Shown in pieces: positions 1-8,088 of a DNA stretch of 64,000 nt. The position numbers were made by a program, and so were the translations under genes. Under the pieces are notes generated by a model. The model did not search any database, was not told the origin of the DNA, and saw only the letters and a program-made list of their open reading frames with translations. The stretch comes from Phocaeicola abscessus CCUG 55929 (GTDB taxonomy: Bacteria; Bacteroidota; Bacteroidia; Bacteroidales; Bacteroidaceae): contig NZ_HE997183.1 of the NCBI RefSeq assembly GCF_000312445.1, positions 216,617 to 280,616 on the forward strand, read 5' to 3'. Positions within the stretch are counted from its first letter, which is position 1. The number at the start of each line of letters is the position of its first letter.

Positions 1-129
1 CTCGGGCAGGGACGCAACCTGCACGGATTGCCTACCGACAGCATCGTCTTTACGGCCAAGTTCAGCGATGATGAAAAGAATCTGACTTACCGAATAACCG
101 GAATCAAACATTCGGGCTTTACCGAGTAG
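1..129 (+). CDS. C-terminal end of an unidentified protein (partial)
   Basis: The reading frame is open from the first base and closes with TAG at 127-129, giving 42 residues that end in SGFTE. It is cut by the window edge. No motif is recognisable. A strong hairpin terminator follows 20 bases later, which supports this being the real 3' end of a transcribed gene. Function unknown. Confidence 0.5.
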   Translation, partial: LGQGRNLHGLPTDSIVFTAKFSDDEKNLTYRITGIKHSGFTE

Positions 130-148
130 ATTCTCCTTTTTTAATCGA

Positions 149-183
149 AACGCCCCGGAAGTTTTCGCAACTTCCGGGGCGTT
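149..183 (+). terminator. Hairpin terminator after the partial gene
   Basis: A perfect 15-bp stem (149-163 with 169-183) closes a 5-base loop. The stem contains CGCCCCGGAAG and is flanked by T-rich sequence upstream. It can act for the gene ending at 129 and, in reverse, for the DUF6261 remnant ending at 310. Confidence 0.75.
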
Positions 184-309
184 CACATTCGCGTAGCATA
201 GACCTCTCATGCATATATTCATCTTTCCATCATCATATCATTTCGAAGCAAAGATGCGAATATTTTTCACTTCGAAGCACGATATCGTCGATACCCATAC
301 TTCCGATCT

Positions 310-867
310 TTACGCTTCCGGTTCCTCTTCAGGCGGAAATTCGGGTTCTTTACCGCTTTTCTCCGAGGGGATAACCTGCTGTTTGTAGCGGACGATGAGT
401 TCGTTGACGAAGTCGATGAACGCCGCGTATTTACTTTCGTCCAGCAGCAGTACCACGGCGTTGACGATTTTTACCAGCAGCCGATAGGCGGCGTCGCTCT
501 GCAGGCGAGCCAAGCGCAGGGCACCCAGCACTTGCGTGGATTTGATCTCGGTGCGTTGCACCAACAGGCTCTCCACCTTGGCATTGGCCGCCTTGAGCAC
601 CGTCACGTAGGGTGTCAGGCTCAGCTGGGTCACTTGTGCGGCGTACTTCTTCTCGCAATCGTCTATCAGATTGTTGATCAGCCCCGTCTCCCGTTCCAGC
701 TGCATGCTGGGGTCGATCTTGTAGTCTTTCAGATTTTGCCAGAGCACTTTAGCGGCGTCGGCCATGGCAAGTACGGAGACGTTCCGAAAACCTTTCACCG
801 CTGCTCGATAGCCCGAAAGCAGCTGATCGCACTCGCGGTCGGCATCGGAAATCTCGTCCATGAGCAT
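310..867 (-). pseudogene. DUF6261-family protein, 5' end lost at an IS junction
   Basis: The 185-residue frame has the look of the Bacteroidetes DUF6261 family (uncharacterised, helical, about 220-260 aa): ISDADRECD near the start, alternating charged helices, and an acidic, proline-rich tail. Family members normally carry several dozen more N-terminal residues. Here homology stops at about 868-871, exactly where IS982-derived sequence begins on the opposite strand, so the gene is truncated by that junction. The visible ATG at 865-867 is probably fortuitous. The family assignment is from memory of its pattern. Function unknown. Confidence 0.55.
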
Positions 868-870
868 GCT

Positions 871-1310
871 TTTCTGCGAAAGCGAGCTATCATCGAGACC
901 GTAAATGATGAACTAAAGAACATTGCTCAGGTTGAACATTCCAGACATCAGAGCTTTGATAACTTCATTGCGAATTATTGCTGCCCGCTAAAACCTTTCT
1001 CCTCTGACCACTGTAAGAAAGAAGGGGTTAAAACTATCATTTTTGAGATTATTCATCGTTTATTTGCCTATATATTAGTGAAAACGATAGCTTCTTGTAA
1101 TGGTTACTCTTTGAAGCAAAAAGTAAGCTCTCATAGAGCAATAATGTCTGTATTGCCGATGAATAAAGGCTTATAGGACTTTCAATTTGTTTTCACCGGA
1201 CAGCAATAATTGCGAATTTGCTTGGTGCAATTGCAGCATACTGCATGTTCCCCAAGAAGTCGTGTATCAATGTACAAAGAACCGTTTATACGCAGCTAAC
1301 TCTCTTTTAA
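871..1310 (+). mobile_element. IS982-family transposase, 3' fragment (left copy), interrupted by a small element
   Basis: Bases 871-975 encode the C-terminal part of an IS982 transposase ([17 protein letters not shown], then [13 protein letters not shown]). The same frame resumes at about 1209 after a 233-bp insertion, continues through LLGAIAAYCMFPKKS and ends TQLTLF with TAA at 1308-1310. The first two-thirds of the transposase, including the catalytic Asp region, is missing, so it is inactive. Bases 871-994 are duplicated at 7818-7941 with only two mismatches. Confidence 0.8.
976..1208. mobile_element. 233-bp MITE-like element with terminal inverted repeats
   Basis: The element splits the IS982 transposase frame. 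Its ends are inverted repeats: TATTGCTGCCCGCTAAAAC at the left, and the reverse complement of TATTGCTGTCCGGTGAAAAC at 1189-1208. A 9-bp target duplication, ATTGCGAAT, lies at 967-975 and 1209-1217. Precise removal restores the transposase frame. The interior has no credible gene. It may be a deletion derivative of an IS4-type element, judging by the duplication length and end sequence, but the family is not certain. Confidence 0.75.
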
Positions 1311-1327
1311 TTTCGTCGAACTCACGT

Positions 1328-1377
1328 TAAATATAGCGTGGGAAACCTAAATAAGTAAATATCCATCAATTTTACAT
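1328..1377 (+). repeat. 50-bp repeat, left copy (IS982 end region)
   Basis: This 50-bp stretch just downstream of the IS982 stop codon recurs in the same orientation at 7393-7442, with 46 of 50 bases identical. It is probably the subterminal end of the IS. Confidence 0.8.
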
Positions 1378-1381
1378 CTGG

Positions 1382-1423
1382 AAATCAGCACTTAAACAAT
1401 TTTAGGTAATTTCATGCGGAAAA
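1382..1423 (+). repeat. 42-bp inverted repeat, left arm
   Basis: The reverse complement of this sequence is found at 6910-6951 with one mismatch. The two arms bracket the AT-rich peptide-modification cluster and its ABC transporter. In both places the repeat abuts IS982-derived sequence on its outer side. Confidence 0.85.
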
Positions 1424-1608
1424 TAGGATATGCTGATATTTATAAAGTAATTTACACATGTTATTGAAATCCACCTACAGATATATTTTTATTAAAGAAT
1501 AAAAATATATAAGATTTTGACAAAATAATATTGAGAATAAAAAAATAATAATAATTTTGAAAACGTTAATACATATTGTATTGACAGAATTAATAATACG
1601 TTGCATTT
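1424..1608. other. AT-rich upstream region of the peptide cluster
   Basis: About 185 bases of very AT-rich sequence separate the 42-bp repeat from the candidate precursor gene. It presumably holds the promoter, but no clear TAnnTTTG box could be assigned. No ORF of note is present. Confidence 0.4.
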
Positions 1609-1752
1609 ATGTTTGATTTACTGATTGAAAATCTTGGAGATATTTCTCCTATGGTTGGAGATGCTGTAACTTCACAGCCTCAGGCTTTTTGGCCTGCTGT
1701 AATAGTATTGACCGTCGTTGCTAACATTGCATTCCCAACGCCAGCAAATTAA
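1609..1752 (+). CDS. Candidate ribosomal natural-product precursor peptide, 47 aa
   Basis: ATG at 1609 opens a 47-residue frame ending TAA at 1750-1752. The first ~25 residues are acidic and leader-like (MFDLLIENLGDISPMVGDA). The tail is hydrophobic (FWPAVIVLTVVANIAF) and ends PTPAN. It immediately precedes a pseudo-radical-SAM gene and a B12 radical SAM gene, with a hairpin between, the usual order in RiPP (ribosomally made, modified peptide) clusters. I do not recognise a named precursor family, and there is no GG cleavage motif or Cys/Thr-rich core. A short membrane peptide is the alternative. The precursor role is inferred from size, position and context. Confidence 0.5.
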   Translation: MFDLLIENLGDISPMVGDAVTSQPQAFWPAVIVLTVVANIAFPTPAN

Positions 1753-1760
1753 TTCACTTA

Positions 1761-1790
1761 GAAGGGCTGTATTTTAATATGCAACCCTTC
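1761..1790 (+). terminator. Hairpin between precursor peptide and maturation genes
   Basis: GAAGGGCTGT (1761-1770) pairs with GCAACCCTTC (1781-1790), with one internal mismatch and one G-U, and is followed by an AT-rich run. It starts 8 bases after the peptide stop codon. Such partial terminators or processing hairpins commonly keep precursor expression above that of the downstream enzymes. Confidence 0.5.
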
Positions 1791-1806
1791 TATAAAATTA
1801 GATATT

Positions 1807-3350
1807 ATGAAAATAACTATTATAGATGGTTTCTTGGATCTAAGTAGTATAAAATATCCTGATATAAAACGTAATTCATATCAGTTATTATCTATTCTTA
1901 TTTGGAACTTAATAGATTAGAAGAGTCTGTAAGATATTTTAATTATAATGATTGTTCCTATCATAAGATAAGAGAAGATTTGGGAGATTCTGATTTTGTT
2001 GTTTGCATTAAGACCGAAGAGAATGAAAATTTTCTCTTAGGTTTAAAAAGATTATGCAAATGCAATTTTATATTCATTTCAGAATTAACGCAAAGCAAAC
2101 ATGCTGATTATTATGATAAGGAAAAAGAGCAAATTTATATAGATACATTCTTTCCTGTAAAAAAGAATATTGAATTTATCATTAAGATAATTACGAAAAG
2201 AGAATCTTATCAATATAAAATTGATTCGCTGCTATATACGAACAAAATATTTTTTGATAATAATACAGTTTCTATTAATGTAGCAGAAGATGCAAAAAAA
2301 TCTTTTACAATCACAGGTATTGATACAAAGCCATTAAGTATTGATACTATTGATAAGCAAATAAATGGTATTCTAAATGCTGGAGTTAAACATATAAAGG
2401 TTGAGCCTATTTTTGATTCCCAATATAAATGTTTTCTATTAGATATTTCATCTCTGATGAAAAAATATTTGAATGATTATGATTTTATTTGGAGTTGTAA
2501 TATAGATCCCTTATCTTTTTGCTTGGGGCAGGATGATCTTTTAATAGCTGATTCAAACCTCTCAGAAGTAACATTGCTTATCAGTAACATAGATGAAGTT
2601 ATTTGTGAAAAATTTTCTTTGAACTATTCTTTATATGATGTCATTAGTATGATTGATTATCTTCGTTTAAAAGGTGTTCCTTACATTCACACCGATGTTA
2701 TCTTAAGTTCTCAAATCGTACCGACTGATTATAATAAAATAACAAATAGAATCATAGAATTATACAATCATGCACCAGGATTGTTAGACATAAATCTAAT
2801 CTTTGTAAAAAATGAGGATTTAGCTTTGGGGAATTTTTCATTATATAATTATTATGGAAAAAAATCAAAATATAATCATATAAATGGTATTAATAAAAAT
2901 GTTACCTTATTAAAACAGAATATTATAACTAAAATATTTACGTTGATGTCTCAATCCATCAATATAGAGATGGCTTTAAAGCATATGAGATTAAATGATT
3001 TTAATATACTTACTTCTTACTACATTTATTTTTTAGCAAAATCAAATTACCGACAATTATATATATTCTTAGGTAATGGTTGGTTCCGTCTTAAAGATAT
3101 AAATCGAAAAGATTTATCTTGTTTCCAAGTTAAGATATTAAGCTATTTATATAATCAAAAAGATAAACTTTTTCTTTCATGTGATGCTTATAGTAATGAT
3201 CAAAAAAATGTATTTTTTGAAATCAACAGACAGGAATATGAGATATATAAAGTTTTAAAAAGCAATAAAAGCATCTCAAATGCGATTCAGTATTTGAAAA
3301 GTAATAATTTTTATATAGAAGGATGTGTTGAAAAATTTATTGTAAAATAA
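1807..3350 (+). pseudogene. Pseudo-radical-SAM protein (no cluster cysteines), frameshifted near the N-terminus
   Basis: ATG at 1807 begins a frame (MKITIIDGFLDLSSIKYPDI...) that stops at 1920. The rest continues in another frame from about 1863/1902 to TAA at 3348-3350, about 480 residues. The middle follows the layout of a radical SAM TIM barrel: 'KPLSIDTIDKQINGILNAG', a strand with 'IWSCNIDPLSF', then 'MIDYLRLKGVPYIHTDVIL'. The CxxxCxxC motif is absent. The last ~45 residues resemble a PqqD-like winged helix. This suggests a catalytically dead partner of the B12 radical SAM enzyme 38 bp downstream. The frameshift needs one base gained or lost around 1880-1905. It may be decay, sequencing error or, less likely, recoding. 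Confidence 0.5.
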
Positions 3351-3388
3351 GACAATTATAATGTCATATTGTTAAAAAGAGCTTTAGT

Positions 3389-5209
3389 ATGAAAAAACTT
3401 GATATAATATTTATAGATGGTGTTGACACAAGTGCTGATGCGAATTCCTATCTAACCTACTTGTTCCCAATAGCAGCTATGTTAGAACAGAATAACTATT
3501 CTTTTGGAATTTTAAATATTCAAACTATCAAAGATTTTAGCCTTGAAAAAATTATATTAGAACTAAAAAGATATGAATGTAATATTGTTGGAATGACAAC
3601 TACTGCAGACAATATTTATAACGTTTCTTTAATTTCACAAAGAATTGCACAAGAAGATAATTATAAAATAATATTAGGAGGTGTTCAAGCAACTTTTGAT
3701 GATATAAAAACTATTATCTCAACTAATTGTGATGTGATTATCAGGGGTGAAGGCGATTATACAATAATAAAGCTTTTAAACCATTTCATCAAGGGTATAG
3801 GATTTTTATCCCATATTGATGGGATAACTTATAAAGATAAAACAGAAATTAAAAGAAATGTAAATTTAAAATTGTTCGATCCTAATGAATTGCCTATCCC
3901 CCAATATAAAATTGCATCAGATAGTAAATATTGGCTATTTCCTCAAGATTTTACAGAAAAAGAATCGAAAGATTTTTTTAAAGCAGAACAAATTTCGAAT
4001 AAATATTTTATTTCATCAAGAGGATGTCCTTATTCTTGTATTTTCTGTGTTGAAGGAAATCATTCCAGCGGATTAAGAGAGAAAAAACCTGAACGGGTTT
4101 TATAGGAATTAGACTATTTTGTAGAGTGTGTTAATGATAATATTATCGTTATATCAGATAGTACTTTTACATCATCTTATAAACGTGTAATAGAAATATG
4201 TAATAAAATAAAAGAATTAAGAAAAAAACATGAGATATATTGGTATGCAGAAGGGAGAGCTAATATCTTAGCAAAACATCCCGATTTAATTTCAATTATG
4301 AAAAATGCCGGTTTAATAGCTTTGCAAATCGGAATAGAATCAGGATCACAAGAAGTTCTGGATATTCAAAACAAACGAATCTCTCTAAATGACATGAGAG
4401 TAGTTGCTAAAGAAATTGCGAAAGTAGAAAATGTTATGTTAATAGGTAATATTATTTTAGGTCAATCCGGAGATAATGAAAGTACATATCAGGAATCTCT
4501 ACTTTTTATCGAAGAACTTTTGGAATTAGCTGATTTTAATTTGTTTATTAGCTCTGGTTACTTAGTACCCTACGTAGGTACATTGATTAGAGAAAAATCT
4601 AAAGACTTCAATCTAAACATTTTGATAGATGAATTTGAATATAATCAATATTCCGGATATGAATATCCTATTTGTCTTCCCAACAATCTCTCTCTTTCAG
4701 AATTAGAAAATTGGAAAATAATTTTCAATAATACCATATATGATTTTATAAATAAAAAATTACGTCAAAAAAGTAAAAAAGAAATAGATAGACATATAAA
4801 ATGGTGTTTGGAATTAGAAAAAAAAAGAATCTCTATCAAAACTCCATGGTATAACACTTTTATGTCTAGTGAGATTGTAAAGCGGTATTATGAATTGTAT
4901 TTTCAAGACACTACAGTTACAGATTATTCTGAAGATAATCTATCAAAAAATTTAGATGTAATATATCCTATCGCGTTATGGGAAGTAATGTATAATTTTC
5001 AAAATGACACATGGTTTATTTCCACATTTAATGGTGTAATAAAACTGATGGAATATGAACTTGATTTATTAAATTTGGCCAATGGAAAAAATAGTTTGCA
5101 AAACATCATGAATATTTGTAGAGACAAAGATAATGATTGCCTAACTATTCTTAACTTTTATATTAAGATGTGTGACAACTACGAATTATTGTTTAAAAGG
5201 TATTTTTAG
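3389..5209 (+). pseudogene. B12-binding-type radical SAM enzyme interrupted by an in-frame TAG
   Basis: One continuous frame of 607 codons is broken only by TAG at 4103-4105 (codon 239). Residues 1-140 form a B12-binding-like domain (IIFIDGVDTSADANSYLTYL, then KIILGGVQATFDD and VIIRGEGDYTIIKLL). The cluster motif RGCPYSCIFC places Cys at residues 213, 217 and 220. After the TAG the frame goes on with 'ELDYFVEC', 'VISDSTFTSSY', 'YWYAEGRAN' and LQIGIESGSQEVL, all typical of the family. The last ~80 residues look PqqD-like (LDLLNLANGKNSLQNIM). Likely substrate is the peptide at 1609. Very AT-rich. Everything except one codon is preserved, so the mutation is recent, or the stop is suppressed or an assembly error. 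Confidence 0.7.
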
Positions 5210-5213
5210 TGAT

Positions 5214-6149
5214 ATGAATGTAGTCTTATTAAAGTTGAAACGCGCTTGGAGAGTGATAAAAGAGCTTCCACTGTTCTATATTATATTTATTGCAGTATTA
5301 GCGGTTGGTCTGTTCTACATTATATATACGAACCTTCTTGATGAATCAAGCAGCTATATTATATTCGTGTTGTTCTGTGTGCTTTTATATGCCTACCATG
5401 AAAAACGGCGCGACTATTATTTTATCAGATTTCTACATCAGTCGACAATTTATTTATGTCTGATAGAATACATGCTGATATCTCTCCCGTTCCTTGTTTT
5501 ATTATTCATCACAAAGAATTATTTGTTGGCTCTTTATTTACTGCCGGCCGTTGGTATCATCTCTTGTATCCCTAAGTTTAAACAAAGGAATATGAATATC
5601 CGTTTTGGTAAACTGTTCATATCGTCTGTGGAGTGGAAAGCAGGTGTGCGCGGAGGATTATTTTACCTGTTATTCATCTATATTCTTTGCATAGTAGTTT
5701 CTTTTTTCACAGAATATGCGTTTCTGATATATTTGCTTACTTCTTTCCAGTGTTCGGAATTCTATCGAACCGGAGAGCCGGTAAATATACTTTGCCTACC
5801 GGAGCAAAAACCTTCTTCCTTGATTTTTTCAAAATTAATAATTGCCATGCGAAACTATCTGATCATCAGCATTCCGTACTGTTTGTTCTATTGCATTATG
5901 TTTCCCTCGTTATACTGGGTAATCCCGTTATTCATGGTGTGTAGCTTCATTTCTTTTGCTTTTGTCATTTGCATGAAATATATGTTCTACATACCAAATA
6001 ATCGGGATATCGGGAATAATATTGTCATCTCAATAGGTAAGATAGCCGCTTATACTCCGGTTGCACCTTTTATTTTGATCATCACCGTCTTTTTATATTT
6101 TCAAGCCACTAAAAATTTAAAATTCTATTTGCATGATTTCAGTCAATAA
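5214..6149 (+). CDS. ABC transporter permease-like membrane protein
   Basis: I use ATG at 5214 (311 aa) rather than an upstream start inside the preceding gene. The start lies 5 bp after the radical SAM stop codon. About eight to ten hydrophobic segments are visible (LFYIIFIAVLAVGLFYIIY, YLLFIYILCIVVSFF, FILIITVFLYF). The 3' end overlaps the ATPase gene by 17 bp, so the two are translationally linked and should form one exporter. Base composition is less AT-rich than the two radical SAM genes. Likely role: export of, or immunity to, the modified peptide; this is inferred from linkage. Both transporter genes are intact although the modification genes are broken. Confidence 0.65.
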   Translation: MNVVLLKLKRAWRVIKELPLFYIIFIAVLAVGLFYIIYTNLLDESSSYIIFVLFCVLLYAYHEKRRDYYFIRFLHQSTIYLCLIEYMLISLPFLVLLFITKNYLLALYLLPAVGIISCIPKFKQRNMNIRFGKLFISSVEWKAGVRGGLFYLLFIYILCIVVSFFTEYAFLIYLLTSFQCSEFYRTGEPVNILCLPEQKPSSLIFSKLIIAMRNYLIISIPYCLFYCIMFPSLYWVIPLFMVCSFISFAFVICMKYMFYIPNNRDIGNNIVISIGKIAAYTPVAPFILIITVFLYFQATKNLKFYLHDFSQ

Positions 6150-6825
6150 CTTAACGATAAAATATGGTCCGAAGATAGTTCTCAACAATTTAAATGTGAT
6201 TTTTGAGAACCATCTGACACACGGTCTGGTAGGTTTGAACGGATCTGGCAAGACAACCTTTCTGAATGGACTTTATGGTTTGTTGAATATCGCTTCCGGA
6301 ACGATTTTATATAATGATTCGCCATTAAGTAAAAAAGACATATCGTATCTGCAAGCAGAGAATTTCTTTTATGGCTCTATCACAGGCAGGGATTATCTCG
6401 ATTTGTTTATGTACTATAATAAGGGGTATGACTATCGTACATTAGCAAATTTATTAGACATTCCACTGGATGAGTTGGTTGATACCTATTCTACGGGCAT
6501 GAGGAAGAAGTTAGCCATCATAGCATCTCTTATCCCTGATAAAGATATTCTGATTCTCGATGAACCCTTTAATGGGTTAGATATAGAGGCTTTGTTTTTT
6601 CTGACGGAGATTATAAAGAATTTGAAGCAACAAGGGAAGACTGTAATCGTCACCTCGCACATCATGGATACATTAACACCTATCTGTAATGAAATACATT
6701 ATCTCCATAATGGAGTTATAGAGAACACCTACCAAAAGGAAAAATTCGACAGCTTAAAGTTTTTGTTCAAAGAAAATTTAGCAAAGAAGTATGAGGAGAA
6801 GATGACCCCTTCAGTCACTTTGTGA
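6133..6825 (+). CDS. ABC transporter ATP-binding protein
   Basis: This 230-residue ABC ATPase has Walker A LVGLNGSGKTTFL (about residues 33-45), a degenerate signature YSTGMRKKLAI in place of LSGGQ, Walker B DILILDEPFNGLD, and the H-loop TSHIMD. It lacks membrane segments and pairs with the overlapping permease gene. It is the last gene of the cluster: 85 bp later the 42-bp inverted repeat and IS982 sequence begin. Such stand-alone ATPases power peptide export or self-immunity in Bacteroidetes and Firmicutes peptide clusters. The substrate here is unknown. Confidence 0.85.
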   Translation: MISVNNLTIKYGPKIVLNNLNVIFENHLTHGLVGLNGSGKTTFLNGLYGLLNIASGTILYNDSPLSKKDISYLQAENFFYGSITGRDYLDLFMYYNKGYDYRTLANLLDIPLDELVDTYSTGMRKKLAIIASLIPDKDILILDEPFNGLDIEALFFLTEIIKNLKQQGKTVIVTSHIMDTLTPICNEIHYLHNGVIENTYQKEKFDSLKFLFKENLAKKYEEKMTPSVTL

Positions 6826-6909
6826 CAGCCCCCTTGAGAAGGGTGGCAGTTGACTACGTCGGAGATTCACTTTCTATCGAGGGTGTCCGAAAAGGATACC
6901 TTCTATTTG

Positions 6910-6951
6910 TTTTCCGCATGAAATTTCCTAAAATTGTTTAAGTGCTGATTT
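6910..6951 (-). repeat. 42-bp inverted repeat, right arm
   Basis: This is the reverse complement of 1382-1423 with one mismatch. It joins directly to the broken end of the inverted IS982 N-terminal fragment at about 6952. The junction falls inside the transposase sequence FIKKVLLGK. Confidence 0.85.
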
Positions 6952-7344
6952 TACCTAACAAGACCTTCTTAATGAATAAGTCAAGGGTATGACAACGTCT
7001 TTCTGTAGCTCCACAAAACGATTGTATGAGACGACATTCGGGAACAGGTGGCGTAAATACTTGCATACCTTTTCTACGTAGAAATGCTTCAGGCAGCGGT
7101 ATCCTGAATCATGAAATAGGATTATAATGATGAGCATGACCTCTGCTTTTGACATCGTTGAATCGCGATGGTAATTTCGCCTATCATTGTTTTTAAGTGT
7201 ATACTTCTTCATCAGTGTATCAAAAAACTTGCAGAAATCCATCTGCCATACAATATATTTGAGTAACTTTACAACAAATCTAATAGCAGGGCTCATTGCA
7301 TACAATCTATTGCCGAAGAAGCCAGCAATGAACATAGAAATCAT
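6952..7344 (-). mobile_element. IS982-family transposase, N-terminal fragment (inverted)
   Basis: On the minus strand this encodes the N-terminal part of a Bacteroides-type IS982 transposase: MDFCKFFDTLMKKYTLKN, DSTMSKAEVMLII, FHDSGYRCLKHFYVEKVC, and PNVVSYNRFVELQKD. It then runs into LTYSLRRSC or, one frame over, FIKKVLLGK. It ends where the 42-bp repeat begins. The matching C-terminal half lies further right on the opposite strand, so the element was split by an inversion or by recombination between copies. The extra N-terminal residues before MDFCK are probably not coding. Confidence 0.8.
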
Positions 7345-7392
7345 TGATAAAAGCAGACTAATTGCATAGAATTTATATCAAACTCGCGTTAT

Positions 7393-7442
7393 TAAATATA
7401 GTGCGGGAAACCCAAATAAGCAAATATCCATCAATTTTACAT
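7393..7442 (+). repeat. 50-bp repeat, right copy
   Basis: It is 46/50 identical to 1328-1377 in the same orientation. It directly precedes the C-terminal half of the split IS982 transposase, which starts with KYTGISFVDS. Confidence 0.8.
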
Positions 7443-7444
7443 TG

Positions 7445-7941
7445 AAGTATACGGGTATAAGTTTCGTCGACAGTACGCCTTTGCGAGTATGCAGGAATCA
7501 GCGTATACACATGCATAAGGAAGGACATTGCCCAAAGAGGGAAATGTTCTATGGGCTGGCTCTTTGGCTTTAAGCTACATCTTATCTGTAATGAACGAGG
7601 TGAGTTACTAAACTTCATGATTACCTCAGGGGATATTGATGACCGTAAGCCGTTAGAATACAAGGCGTTTGTAGAATTCATCTATGGAAAATTGGTTGGT
7701 GATAAGGGATACATCGGTAAAAACCTTTTTTCAAGGCTCTTCGTTAATGGCATACAACTTATAACCGAGCTCAAAAGTAACATGAAAGGAGCTTTGATGT
7801 GCGTTCCTGATGAGCTATTTCTGCGAAAACGAGCTATCATCGAGACCGTAAATGATGAACTAAAGAACATTGCTCAGGTTGAACATTCCAGACATCAGAG
7901 CTTTGATAACTTCATTGCGAATTATTGCTGTCCGCTAAAAC
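7445..7941 (+). mobile_element. IS982-family transposase, C-terminal fragment (right copy), frameshifted
   Basis: The frame reads TGISFVDSTPLRVCRNQRI, shifts by one base near 7517, then continues DIAQRGKCSMGWLFGFKLH, NFMITSGDIDDRKPL, VGDKGYIGKNLFSR, and [15 protein letters not shown]. The catalytic Asp motif SFVDST is present, but there is no start and a frameshift. The last 124 bases (7818-7941) duplicate 871-994 with two mismatches, including the target-site sequence and left end of the MITE-like element, and then break off into unrelated DNA. Confidence 0.8.
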
Positions 7942-8088
7942 TCTAAAGGTCATGAATTAGCTATCTGCGATACCGATAAACAGGTGTTTCGGATAGTTTT
8001 TCAGAAAAGTAAGCCCCTTCTTAATCAAAAAGTGAAAGTTTATCGGGTGGAGATTCTTCCACTTGAAGGACAGTCCAACAAGAGCTAA
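7942..8088 (+). pseudogene. C-terminal fragment of an unidentified gene
   Basis: Immediately after the broken IS982/MITE junction an open frame (SKGHELAICDTDKQVFRIVF, ending EGQSNKS, TAA at 8086-8088) runs for 48 residues without a start. It looks like the tail of a gene whose 5' part was lost at the junction. It overlaps the C10-protease remnant by about 25 bases. Function not recognised. Confidence 0.3.

Noticed and set aside
532-1176. A 214-aa plus-strand ORF across the DUF6261 and IS982 regions
   Set aside because: It joins the antisense of the DUF6261 remnant, the IS982 transposase frame and the MITE-like element. It is a chance fusion frame.
4103-4105. TAG as a pyrrolysine or selenocysteine codon
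   Set aside because: Selenocysteine uses TGA, and nothing in the window suggests pyrrolysine machinery. The residue position is not a known site for either. A nonsense mutation or sequencing error is simpler.
871-7941. A functional composite transposon carrying the peptide cluster
   Set aside because: Neither IS982 copy encodes a complete transposase and the right copy is split and frameshifted. The flanks are remnants, so present mobility is not supported.
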